Below, one piece after another: positions 8,815 through 16,468 of a DNA stretch of 64,000 bases; the first letter of the stretch is position 1; each line of letters begins with the position of its first letter. The notes below the pieces were generated by a model. It ran no database searches and was not told where the DNA came from. It saw nothing but the letters and a program-made list of their open reading frames with translations. Source of the stretch: Scatosoma sp045127595 (lineage in GTDB: Bacteria; Bacillota; Clostridia; Christensenellales; Borkfalkiaceae); assembly GCA_045127595.1 (NCBI GenBank), contig JBGVQS010000021.1, positions 69,728 through 133,727 on the forward strand, given 5' to 3'. The position numbers were made by a program, and so were the translations under genes.

Positions 8815-9465
8815 ATGTACGAAACGATTATATTTGATTTGGACGGAACACTGCTTGATACGCTCGACGATTTGACGGATGCGGTCAACGCGGCTTTGCT
8901 CAAATGCGGCTTGCCTATCCGCGAAAAAGAAGAAGTGCGCGGATTTGTCGGGAACGGGATCAAGAAATTGATTGAACGCGCCGTCGGGCGGGAAAAACAA
9001 GCGTTTGTCGGGCAGGCGTTGCAGGCTTTTAAAGGCCATTACGCGGTGCATTGTCAGGACAAAACTGCGCCGTATGCGCATATAATAGAAACGTTGAAAG
9101 TTATGCAAGAAAAGGGCGCGAAGCTTGCAATCGTGTCTAATAAAGCGGATTTTGCCGTACAAATATTGACAAAGGAATATTTTGGAAGGCTGATTGACGT
9201 AGCGGTTGGGGAGAATGAAGAAATGGGCGTGCGGAAAAAACCCGCCCCCGATTCTCTTTTTGCCGTTATGGAGCGTTTGCAGGCGGATAAGGCAAAGACC
9301 GTTTACGTCGGGGATTCCGAAGTGGATATTCAAACGGCGGTTGCCGCCGGGGTGGATTGCATTTCGGTGGCTTGGGGCTTTAAGGACGAAAACTTCTTGC
9401 TTGAAAACGGCGCAAGCACGCTTGCAAGAACGCCGACGGAACTATTAAAGCTCTGCGGATATTAA
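8815..9465 (+). CDS. HAD-superfamily phosphatase, phosphoglycolate phosphatase-like
   Basis: A 216-residue soluble hydrolase. It shows HAD motif I as FDLDGTLLDT with nucleophile D8 and acid D10, motif II in VSNKADF, motif III Lys in RKKPAPD, and motif IV VGDSEVDIQTA. An alpha-helical cap of the Gph/PGP type lies between motifs I and II. Family members dephosphorylate phosphoglycolate or similar small phosphomonoesters; specificity cannot be fixed from sequence. It follows the response regulator by 12 bases and precedes cysK by 13, so all five genes from radC to cysK probably share one transcript. Confidence 0.85.
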   Translation: MYETIIFDLDGTLLDTLDDLTDAVNAALLKCGLPIREKEEVRGFVGNGIKKLIERAVGREKQAFVGQALQAFKGHYAVHCQDKTAPYAHIIETLKVMQEKGAKLAIVSNKADFAVQILTKEYFGRLIDVAVGENEEMGVRKKPAPDSLFAVMERLQADKAKTVYVGDSEVDIQTAVAAGVDCISVAWGFKDENFLLENGASTLARTPTELLKLCGY

Positions 9466-9478
9466 AAAGGAGAGTACC

Positions 9479-10396
9479 ATGTACGCGTTGAACTTGAAGG
9501 GGCGGATCGGAAATACTTCTCTTTTGCGCTTGAAAAAGATAGAAGAAAAGTTTGACGTTTCCGCGCAAATCCTTGCGAAAGCGGAGTTTGAAAACCCCGG
9601 TGGGTCGGTAAAAGACCGCGTGGCGTTTGCTATGCTTGCGGACGCGGAAGAAACGGGCAAGCTGTTGCGCGGCGGTACGGTGATTGAAGCTACTTCGGGA
9701 AACACGGGGATCGGGCTTGCGCTTGCGGCGAAGGCGCGGGGCATGAAAGCGGTGATTGTGATGCCTGATAGTATGACGAAAGAACGCAGGGAAATGATTG
9801 CCGCCTACGGCGCGGAAATTCATTTGACCGACGGCGCGAAAGGCATGAAAGGAGCGGTGGAATATGCCGAGCGGCTTTGTGCGGCTACGCCGAATTCTAT
9901 GATTGCAGGACAGTTTGACAATCCCGTTTGCGTAAGGGTGCATTATGAAACGACCGCGCCTGAAATTTTTGCGCAGACGAATGGGGAAACGGATATTTTT
10001 GTGGCGTGCGTCGGTACGGGCGGTACGCTGACGGGGATCGGGAAATATCTCAAAGAAAAAATCGACGGCGTGCGTGTGGTTGCCGTTGAACCTGAAAAAT
10101 CCCCCTTGCTTTCCAAAGGCTATGCAGGGGCGCACGGTATACAGGGGATTGGCGCGAACTTTTTACCGAGTATTTTGGATACGTCGGTGTATGATGAAGT
10201 ATTGACGGTAAGTGATGAAGAAGCGCTGGAAATGGCAAAATGCTTATACGGGCAGGAAGGGCTGTTCGTGGGGATTTCTTCGGGTGCGGCTGTGGCGGCG
10301 GCGGTAAAGCTCGCGAAACGAACGGAGAACGCGGGCAAAAAAATCGTTACGGTATTGCCCGACAGCGGCAATCGGTATTTGAGCGTTTTTAAATAG
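9479..10396 (+). CDS. cysK: Cysteine synthase A (O-acetylserine sulfhydrylase)
   Basis: A 305-residue PLP enzyme of normal length that makes L-cysteine from O-acetylserine and sulfide. The PLP lysine is K45 in ENPGGSVKDRV. The substrate loop is EATSGNTGIGLALA, the phosphate-binding glycine loop is GTGGTLTGIGKYLK, and the C-terminal PLP-pyridine contact is the Ser in LPDSGNRYL. The ribosome binding site AAAGGAGAG lies seven bases before the ATG. It is the last gene of the operon and is followed by a strong terminator. No cysE neighbour is visible, so serine acetylation must be encoded elsewhere. Confidence 0.93.
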   Translation: MYALNLKGRIGNTSLLRLKKIEEKFDVSAQILAKAEFENPGGSVKDRVAFAMLADAEETGKLLRGGTVIEATSGNTGIGLALAAKARGMKAVIVMPDSMTKERREMIAAYGAEIHLTDGAKGMKGAVEYAERLCAATPNSMIAGQFDNPVCVRVHYETTAPEIFAQTNGETDIFVACVGTGGTLTGIGKYLKEKIDGVRVVAVEPEKSPLLSKGYAGAHGIQGIGANFLPSILDTSVYDEVLTVSDEEALEMAKCLYGQEGLFVGISSGAAVAAAVKLAKRTENAGKKIVTVLPDSGNRYLSVFK

Positions 10397-10414
10397 TATT
10401 TTTCATAGAAAAAG

Positions 10415-10450
10415 AAAAGCGGATTCGGCTGAAAACCGAGTCCGCTTTTT
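10415..10450. terminator. Bidirectional terminator between cysK and mgtE
   Basis: AAAAGCGGATTCGG / CCGAGTCCGCTTTTT with one mismatch and a short CTGAAAA loop; A-run on the left and T-run on the right serve both converging genes. Confidence 0.8.
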
Positions 10451-10464
10451 GATTTGCATAAGTT

Positions 10465-12144
10465 TTATAAACTGCCTAAAATGGTAACGGCAAAGGCGCA
10501 ATAGATACTCAAAGAAAGTACGTCTACAATGGTAGTAATGAAAGGGGAAGCCACGACCGCAGGGTCAAGACGGCATTTTTTTGCGAGCAAGGGGAGCATT
10601 GCCCCGATCATTTTTGCAAGCACGACGGTTGCGAACATGGAAATGCAAATAACCAACGCAACCCACATACCGCCGCTTACGGCGTACAGCCGATCGATTG
10701 CCATCAGCTTTCCAAAACACCCAACCGATAAAATTCCGCCGAGCAGTATGGAAACGCGTACTTCTTTCCAAACGACTTTCCAAAAATCAGAAAAGGTAAC
10801 TTCCTTTAAGGCGATTCCGCGAATGATCATGGCGCTTGCCTGCGAACCTGCGTTACCGCCCGTACCCATCAGCATGGGCATACATGCGGTTAAAATAATG
10901 CCGTAAACGTCCATGTTCAGCGTTTTTTCGTTGGCGGAAATGATTAGCCCCGTAAACGTGGAAGACAACAGCAGTAGCAAAAGCCAAGGGAGTCTATTCA
11001 AGCAAATGCGCCAAATGCTCGTTTTTAAATAGGGCTTATCCGTCGGCGTGATAGCCGCCATTTTCGCAATATCTTCCGTGTTTTCTTCTTCAATGACGTC
11101 CATTGCGTCGTCAACGGTTACGATACCGACCAAGCGGCGCTCTCTATCCACGACGGGCAGCGCAAGGAAACCGTAATCGGAAATCTTCCGCGCAACGTCT
11201 TCCTTGTCGTCTTCGGTAAAGGCATAGATCACGTTTTCTTCCATGATCTCTTGTACAAGCGCGTTCTTTTGCGCAAGCATTAGATCTTTTGCCGTAACCA
11301 AACCGAGCAGCTCGTTCGTTTCGTCTATAACGTAGCAGGTATAGATCGTTTCCTTGTCGATTGCCGTGCGGCGAATCCGTTCAAACGCGTCGTCAACCGT
11401 CATTTTCGGGCGCAGGGAAACGTATTCGATCGTCATGATGCTGCCTGCGCTGTCTTTGGGGTATTGCAGTAGGTCGTTGATATAGCCGCGCGTTTCACTG
11501 TCGCTTTGCGCCAAGACGCGCTTTACGACGCTGGCGGGCATTTCTTCAATCAAATCCACCGTGTCGTCCAAGAACAATTCGTCCATGACCGCGCGAAGCT
11601 CTCGATCACTCAATTTGTGAATGAGCTGTTCTTTTGTGTCGCTGTCCATTTCAACGAAGGTTGCGGCGGCAAGGTCTTTGGGTAGGATTCTAAAAAGAAT
11701 CAAAAGATCGGTGTCGTTTTCCGTTTCCTCAAAAACTTTCGCAAGGTCAATGGCGTTCATGGAAGAAAGCAAGGGCTTTAAAACGGCATAGTTCCGATCG
11801 GCTAAAAGCAGGATGATGTCATCAAGCTCCGCGATTCTTCGAACGAGTTCTTGCGGCATGTCTTCAATGATTTCTACCGTGTCGTCAACGGAGATTTCTT
11901 CCATGACCGCGTCGAGCTCGTCGTCGCGTAAGCCGCTTAAAATGACTTCTTGCAGCTCGGGATCAAGCAAAAGGAGAGTTTGCGCCAACAGCTCGCTATC
12001 CAGCGCGCGGCAAAAGGCGGCAAGCTCCGTTTCGTTAAGAGATTGCAACAAAAGGGCAAGCTCGTCTGCGGAAAGCTTTTCCGCGTGGGCTGCCGCTTCG
12101 TCATAATTTAATTGCTGTAACAGTTCAAGAATTTCTCTTTGCAT
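10465..12144 (-). CDS. mgtE: Magnesium transporter MgtE with duplicated N-domain
   Basis: A 559-residue Mg2+ channel/transporter, longer than the usual 450. The extra length is a second copy of the superhelical N-domain: DELDAVMEEISVDDTVEIIE and, about 100 residues later, RELRAVMDELFLDDTVDLIE are clear repeats. Two CBS domains follow (from about 240; SAGSIMT, then EENVIYAFTEDDKEDVARKI), then five transmembrane helices with the pore-entrance MPMLMGTGGNAGSQASAMIIRG-type signature. The acidic N and CBS domains sense cytoplasmic Mg2+ in known MgtE proteins. The start follows AGGAGGTAG. Upstream, in the same direction, are a 26-codon ORF and a hairpin. Confidence 0.93.
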   Translation of the reverse strand: MQREILELLQQLNYDEAAAHAEKLSADELALLLQSLNETELAAFCRALDSELLAQTLLLLDPELQEVILSGLRDDELDAVMEEISVDDTVEIIEDMPQELVRRIAELDDIILLLADRNYAVLKPLLSSMNAIDLAKVFEETENDTDLLILFRILPKDLAAATFVEMDSDTKEQLIHKLSDRELRAVMDELFLDDTVDLIEEMPASVVKRVLAQSDSETRGYINDLLQYPKDSAGSIMTIEYVSLRPKMTVDDAFERIRRTAIDKETIYTCYVIDETNELLGLVTAKDLMLAQKNALVQEIMEENVIYAFTEDDKEDVARKISDYGFLALPVVDRERRLVGIVTVDDAMDVIEEENTEDIAKMAAITPTDKPYLKTSIWRICLNRLPWLLLLLLSSTFTGLIISANEKTLNMDVYGIILTACMPMLMGTGGNAGSQASAMIIRGIALKEVTFSDFWKVVWKEVRVSILLGGILSVGCFGKLMAIDRLYAVSGGMWVALVICISMFATVVLAKMIGAMLPLLAKKCRLDPAVVASPFITTIVDVLSLSIYCAFAVTILGSL

Positions 12145-12190
12145 ACTCTACCTCCTGAAAAAATTCGCGTAAAACGTTGGGTAGCGTAAT

Positions 12191-12214
12191 CCGCCCGTAC
12201 TTTTTTACAGACGG
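12191..12214 (-). promoter_or_regulatory. Hairpin between the small ORF and mgtE
   Basis: On the minus strand CCGTCTGTA, loop AAAAAG, TACGGGCGG: nine pairs including two G-T. There is no T-run, so it is not a terminator by itself. It could cooperate with the upstream small ORF in mgtE regulation (inference). Confidence 0.4.
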
Positions 12215-12234
12215 TTCAAAGAGTTTCGCTTGGC

Positions 12235-12315
12235 TTAAAAGCGTGCGAAAAAAGAACGGTCTGCATGAAAAGCCGTACTTAGCGGATCTACGCCTGAACT
12301 TGGATAATCACTCAT
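12235..12315 (-). CDS. Small ORF (26 codons) upstream of mgtE
   Basis: Minus-strand ATG at 12315 preceded by AAAGGAGGAACGGTT, the strongest ribosome binding site in this block; stop TAA at 12237-12235. The peptide begins MSDYPSSGVDPL and ends RSFFARF. It starts 17 bases after the stop of the secreted-protein gene and ends 90 bases before mgtE. It has no membrane segment. Known mgtA leaders in enterobacteria carry Asp/Pro-containing ORFs that destabilise ribosomes at low Mg2+; this peptide has two Asp-x-Pro or Asp-Pro spots, so a leader role is possible but unproven. It could equally be a free microprotein. Confidence 0.5.
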   Translation of the reverse strand: MSDYPSSGVDPLSTAFHADRSFFARF

Positions 12316-12332
12316 AACCGTTCCTCCTTTTT

Positions 12333-14738
12333 TTAGTCTTCGTGGTCGTCTTTGTTTTGCTTGTGCAAAATCATATAATCGATAATGATAAAAATTGCGC
12401 CCGTGCCAAGAAGCAGGTATGCAAGCCGCCAAAGGGCGTCTTTGTCGCTGCTGTTCGCGCCGTTGACGCGCGTTTCCGTTTCGGGTGGTTCGCCGTTGAA
12501 CGGGGATACGTAGCATTGGGGAACGTAGCCCGTTTTGATTTCTCCGTTTTCCGTTTGGTAGGATACGTGATAATAGTCGTTATCCAGCCGCGTGATTTCC
12601 CCAAGCAGGGTTATTTCTTCGCTGCGTTTGAGCGCGCAGACGGGCAATAACTCGGTTAAATAGGGGAATTTGTATAAGAGAATGTCGTTCGTAAGATATG
12701 CCGTTTTTTGTTCTTCTTGCGCGTAGCCGTTGTGGAATTCGTTTTCGGGAAGCTCCTTACAGGAATCGCTTAAAACAAGATAGCTGTCGTATTGTTTTTT
12801 CTGTTCGTCAAAGATTGCGATAACGTCGTATTGCTGCGTTTGTCCGATCCGAAGCGCCGTTTTTGCTTCCGTACTCCGTTCGTATGCAAGGTAGGGGAAG
12901 AATTCCGCTCCGTTTAAAAGGGAAAGATCGAATTTGACAAGCAGGGCGTTGGGGGTTGTTTCCACTACGGTAAATACCGCGCCTGTTTCGCTGAAAATAT
13001 CTGTATCCGCACCGCCAACGGGAATCGTTTTCACCGTCGGCAGGGCAAGGGCTTTTGTCTTGACGATATAATTTTCCTTGTACAAAAGATAGGTTGCGTT
13101 TTCTTCTACGCCAAACGCAAAGGAAATTAGATTGGCATCCGACGTATAGACGGGGACTGTACCAAACTCGTACGGGGTGAGCGTATCAAGGGCATACAGC
13201 ACGCCTTTTGATAAAGCGTAGCCTTTGCCTGCGTAATCGATCAACACTTTTTCCGTGTTTTGCGGCATGGAATCGTAAATGGGTTCTCCCTCCGCGGTGG
13301 ATGAGAGAAAGCTCTCTTCCGTGAAACGGTAAACGCCCGTTGCGTTGGCTATATACAAATATCCGTAAGCGTCCGAACAAAGCTGTCTTGGATACCGCGT
13401 GGACGTTTTTTTCGTTTCCGTCCATTCCCAAACGGCGGTTTCTGCGTTGTAGGAAGCTACGTAGCAGAAGTTGCTCTCGGTTGCAAAATAGTATTTTCCG
13501 TAGACGTTTGCGACGCCGATTAGTTCTCCGTTGAAATCGTCGAACAGGGAAAGCTGTGCGCCGTAACCGCTATCCGAAAGGTCATAGATAATCGCCTGTT
13601 CCTGATTTGCCGCAATGACCGTATTTGCCGTGGACGCTAAAAATGCGATAGGCATGGTCGAGTTGACGGGGGAAAGGAAGCTGTTGCTTTGTACGTCGTA
13701 TACGGAGATACGCTCGTTGCCGCTATCGGCGATAAAGAGTTTTTCTTCCGATAAATGGATTGCCGTGCCGCCGTTGATTCGGTGGGGGGAATCGGATTGC
13801 CCGCCGATTTCGTAATCGGTGAACGAATTCGTTTGCAAGGAAAAATTCCGCACGGTATTGTTTTTGATGACGTAAATTTCTTCCCCGAACGAGCTGATTG
13901 CCGAGTAGCCGCCGCTTGCAGATGCCAAAGGCGGGATTTCGCTTGCGTTGATGTTCAAGGAAAGGTCGGGCAGGGAGTATGCGTAAAAGTCTCCTAAAAT
14001 GTCCGAGCAGGTAAAGATGCCGTTCGTGATATTCATGGATACGATACTCGAAGAAAAACTGCAAATTTGCGCAGGCTTTGCGTTTTCCGCGTCGGGCGCA
14101 ATTTTATGCAGGTAGGTTTTCGCGTTCGTGTAATAGAGCTCTCCGTTCCAAAAGGCAATCGTCGGGCTAAACGCCAAATCGTTGACAAGGGTTACCGACG
14201 TGGAAATGTCGGGGGTGGAAAGACTCGTTTTAGAAATTTGCGAAACGTTTTCGGAAACGGTGGTAAAATACAGCTCGTTTTCATGAATGGCAAAGGTGCT
14301 ACACGAAAAACCAGTCGCCGTAGGGGCGGTTGCCGTATTTTCTAACTCCTTGACGTTTAGCGTGTAAAGGTAAGTGGACGCGTCCAAGAAATACAGCGTT
14401 TCCGTTTCGTGGTCGAATTGAAGCTTCGTAACGGTGTTTTTCGCGGATTCTTGGTTTTCGGTATGCTCGTAAGCGCGGTAGATTCCGTCCTTTTTATCGT
14501 AAACGTAAATGCTGTTGCCGTCTGCAATCGCCGTGTAATTCGCAGTGATTGCAACGTCTTTCGGGGAAAGCAAAGGAAGATATTGCTCGTAAGAGCTGGG
14601 TAAAAGCAGATTGCTGTTGTTTTCATCGGCAAATACCTTGATTGTAGGCGTTTTCGGCGCGTGAAATACCGCCGCGCCCGTCAACACAAGCGCGGAAATC
14701 AACATAGCCTTTACAATTTTCTTCCCGTTTTTTCTCAT
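12333..14738 (-). CDS. Secreted, membrane-anchored propeller-like protein with SH3-like module
   Basis: An 801-residue protein. The N-terminus MRKNGKKIVKAMLISALVL is a signal peptide. Residues about 45-600 consist of repeating short beta units with patterns such as AIADGNSIYVYDKKDG, LYFLDAS and LYIANATGVYRF, consistent with a beta-propeller of the NHL/WD type. Residues about 660-745 look like an SH3-like fold (EEITLLGEITRLDNDYYHVS). A single transmembrane helix near 770-790 and a charged tail anchor it. I know no function. It heads a transcript that continues into the small ORF and mgtE. Its ATG lies eight bases behind a TATAAT, so the mRNA may be leaderless. Confidence 0.75.
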   Translation of the reverse strand: MRKNGKKIVKAMLISALVLTGAAVFHAPKTPTIKVFADENNSNLLLPSSYEQYLPLLSPKDVAITANYTAIADGNSIYVYDKKDGIYRAYEHTENQESAKNTVTKLQFDHETETLYFLDASTYLYTLNVKELENTATAPTATGFSCSTFAIHENELYFTTVSENVSQISKTSLSTPDISTSVTLVNDLAFSPTIAFWNGELYYTNAKTYLHKIAPDAENAKPAQICSFSSSIVSMNITNGIFTCSDILGDFYAYSLPDLSLNINASEIPPLASASGGYSAISSFGEEIYVIKNNTVRNFSLQTNSFTDYEIGGQSDSPHRINGGTAIHLSEEKLFIADSGNERISVYDVQSNSFLSPVNSTMPIAFLASTANTVIAANQEQAIIYDLSDSGYGAQLSLFDDFNGELIGVANVYGKYYFATESNFCYVASYNAETAVWEWTETKKTSTRYPRQLCSDAYGYLYIANATGVYRFTEESFLSSTAEGEPIYDSMPQNTEKVLIDYAGKGYALSKGVLYALDTLTPYEFGTVPVYTSDANLISFAFGVEENATYLLYKENYIVKTKALALPTVKTIPVGGADTDIFSETGAVFTVVETTPNALLVKFDLSLLNGAEFFPYLAYERSTEAKTALRIGQTQQYDVIAIFDEQKKQYDSYLVLSDSCKELPENEFHNGYAQEEQKTAYLTNDILLYKFPYLTELLPVCALKRSEEITLLGEITRLDNDYYHVSYQTENGEIKTGYVPQCYVSPFNGEPPETETRVNGANSSDKDALWRLAYLLLGTGAIFIIIDYMILHKQNKDDHED

Positions 14739-14746
14739 ACGGATTT

Positions 14747-14775
14747 ATTATACCACTTTTTTTTGAAAAAAGCAA
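14747..14775 (-). promoter_or_regulatory. Promoter abutting the start codon of the secreted protein gene
   Basis: Minus strand TTGCTT (14775-14770), 17 bases, TATAAT (14752-14747). Only eight bases separate the -10 from the ATG at 14738, so the predicted leader is 0-2 bases. Confidence 0.6.
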
Positions 14776-14892
14776 TAGTTTGTAAAAGCTTTTTCGCGTG
14801 CGTGCGCGATTCTTTTTCGGTTCATATTTACGCTTATCACGCGCGTGCGTGTGTGAAAGAAAATCCGCTTTAATAGGCATACATTTGTCAAG

Positions 14893-14898
14893 TATAAT
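14893..14898 (+). promoter_or_regulatory. -10 element (TATAAT) ahead of the phage-type cassette
   Basis: Perfect TATAAT 20 bases before a LexA box. The -35 is poor (TTAATA at 14870-14875). A second possible pair is TTGTCA at 14885-14890 with TATAAA at 14910-14915 (19-bp spacer). The stretch 14776-15032 holds no other gene that I can support. Confidence 0.4.
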
Positions 14899-14918
14899 TA
14901 AATAAATCATATAAAAAG

Positions 14919-14932
14919 CGAACAAATGTTCG
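14919..14932. promoter_or_regulatory. Consensus Gram-positive LexA (SOS) box
   Basis: CGAACAAATGTTCG is a perfect match to the Bacillus/Clostridium LexA site CGAAC-N4-GTTCG and lies just downstream of the -10. Bound LexA would block transcription of the following phage-type genes. The same palindrome followed by GTTTTTT could alternatively be a weak terminator for transcripts from the left. Confidence 0.65.
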
Positions 14933-15032
14933 CGTTTTTTACTCAAAAAGTGGCATTCCGCACTTGAAAAAATTTCCAAACGGTGTAATAATATGCCCGT
15001 CGTCGCGAGGCGGAGACAAAGGAGTGAGTTGG

Positions 15033-15530
15033 TTGTACGTTAAAGTATTATTATATTCCTATCCGTGGTTAAAAACGGTTGGGAAAGAGTATGCGGAGCA
15101 TATCAAGAACCGTGCGTTGCTGTCCTATGACGGCAGGTACAACGCGGAAAGGATTGCGGAGTATCTCGCGGAAGAAATTTTGGAAAAGGAACGCTTGGAA
15201 TGGTTAAAGGAGAAATTGGAAAGAGCATTTGAGAAATTGGAGAGAACGGAACGCGAATTGTTGGAAATACGGTATTTTGGAAAACGGAAAGAAATCGACG
15301 CGTTTTTACAAAGAGGGGTGAACGGCGGGAAGCCGTGGAGCAAGCGGAAATATTTCCGTCAGCAGGAAAAGCTGTTGGAAAAATTACACGTTTTGTTTGA
15401 TGGCGTTGGCGTTACCAAAGACGTGTTCGAGCAAAGGTTTGCCAAACAAGAGCTTTTTGAAAAATTGCAAAAATATTTGGCGGACGGGAAAGAAAAGAAT
15501 GAATGGAAACACTCGGCGGTGAACGGTTAA
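15033..15530 (+). CDS. Phage-type regulatory protein, ArpU/sigma-region-4-like (tentative)
   Basis: A 165-residue protein starting with TTG at 15033, eight bases after AAAGGAG; GTG at 15024 is an alternative but overlaps the binding site. It is highly charged and helical. Residues about 65-105 (FEKLERTERELLEIRYFGKR) resemble the helical core of small late-gene activators (ArpU, RinA) that share a sigma-70 region-4-like fold. Such genes commonly lie just before the terminase in Firmicute phages, as here. It is the first gene behind the LexA box. No enzymatic motif. The family assignment is weak; the position is the better argument. Confidence 0.5.
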   Translation: MYVKVLLYSYPWLKTVGKEYAEHIKNRALLSYDGRYNAERIAEYLAEEILEKERLEWLKEKLERAFEKLERTERELLEIRYFGKRKEIDAFLQRGVNGGKPWSKRKYFRQQEKLLEKLHVLFDGVGVTKDVFEQRFAKQELFEKLQKYLADGKEKNEWKHSAVNG

Positions 15531-15607
15531 GGGTAGTTTTATCGCGGTGGTTGAAGACGATAGGGTTGTAAAAAGCACAAAAGAAAGATAGAAAGGTCAT
15601 GATCCAA

Positions 15608-15640
15608 CGGAACGTTGGCGGAACGTTGGCGGAACGTTGG
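15608..15640. repeat. Triple tandem 11-bp repeat
   Basis: CGGAACGTTGG three times without interruption, preceded by CCAACGG, so each unit end forms CCAACG/CGTTGG inverted pairs. It ends exactly at the stop codon (TTA at 15641) of the minus-strand gene. It lies 940 bases before the terminase start. Possible roles are a protein-binding site or packaging site; unknown. Confidence 0.8.
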
Positions 15641-16366
15641 TTAGTCGTCGGTTTCGTAGGGCGGTCGGCGCGGCGGTTTTAAAATCAATGCCGCAAGCAC
15701 CGGTATCAGTAAACACAGCGTTACCAAAATCGCTATTTGCGCAGGCGAGGACGATTTCGTTTCACTCGATTCCATGCTTTCAGGCGGGAGTAGGGCTTGC
15801 TGTCGGTCGGCGTATTCCGTGTTCTCTTCATACCGTATCCCCGTAGGCTTGGGGATATACCCAAACTCTTCTCCGCGAAGTACGTAACAATAGGTTTCCG
15901 CACCGATACGGAAATCTCCGTAATATATGCAGGTAACCGTCAGCTTGTCCAAAAAAGAAGAATTGCCTACGCTGTTTTCTCCCATGGTGTACGTTACGTC
16001 AAACTCATAATACAAATACGGCCGCATCGGTACGTAATCCACAAAAGTTAGCTCGCTCGTCTTCGCATAGCCCGTTAGACGGCGAAAGGAACTCTCGTTC
16101 GTCAGATACTCGATTCGGCAATATTCGTTTCCGTATTCAAGCAGGCGCACGTAATAGCTTTTGGGGAGCAAAAAAAGCCCCTCGCGGCTGTCGGGAAGGG
16201 ATAAAAAATATGTACTGTCCGACAAAATACAGGCATAGTCGCCCGTAAGCGGCGTTAGACGCGCCGTTTCGGCAAGAACAACGACTCGATTTTTTACAAA
16301 AAGGAGTGGAAAAAGGGATAAGCATAAAAATAGGGGCGTCAACGCCCAAATAAGGATTTTTTTCAT
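15641..16366 (-). CDS. Secreted or membrane-anchored SH3-like protein, opposite strand inside the phage-type cassette
   Basis: A 241-residue protein. The start at 16366 is chosen because MKKILIWALTPLFLCLSLF is a clear signal peptide; there is no good ribosome binding site. Residues about 40-180 form one beta-rich domain (LLPKSYYVRLLEYGNEYCRIEY, RLTGYAKTSEL) of SH3-like appearance. A transmembrane helix near 212-232 (AQIAILVTLCLLIPVLAAL) is followed by a basic/acidic tail. Its architecture (signal peptide, SH3-like, C-terminal anchor) parallels the 801-residue protein at 12333-14738. It splits the regulator from the terminase, as morons do. Function not recognised. Confidence 0.65.
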   Translation of the reverse strand: MKKILIWALTPLFLCLSLFPLLFVKNRVVVLAETARLTPLTGDYACILSDSTYFLSLPDSREGLFLLPKSYYVRLLEYGNEYCRIEYLTNESSFRRLTGYAKTSELTFVDYVPMRPYLYYEFDVTYTMGENSVGNSSFLDKLTVTCIYYGDFRIGAETYCYVLRGEEFGYIPKPTGIRYEENTEYADRQQALLPPESMESSETKSSSPAQIAILVTLCLLIPVLAALILKPPRRPPYETDD

Positions 16367-16468
16367 GGGAAACCGTGGGGAATCCGAAGTATTCGGATAA
16401 AAAGCGATAGTATTTTCCAACAGTATATATGAAAAACGAAGGTTTTTTTTCGTGGATAGGAGAGAATT

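Noticed and set aside
12145..12332. M-box magnesium riboswitch upstream of mgtE
   Set aside because: None of the conserved M-box core segments is present; the space holds a small ORF and a simple hairpin.
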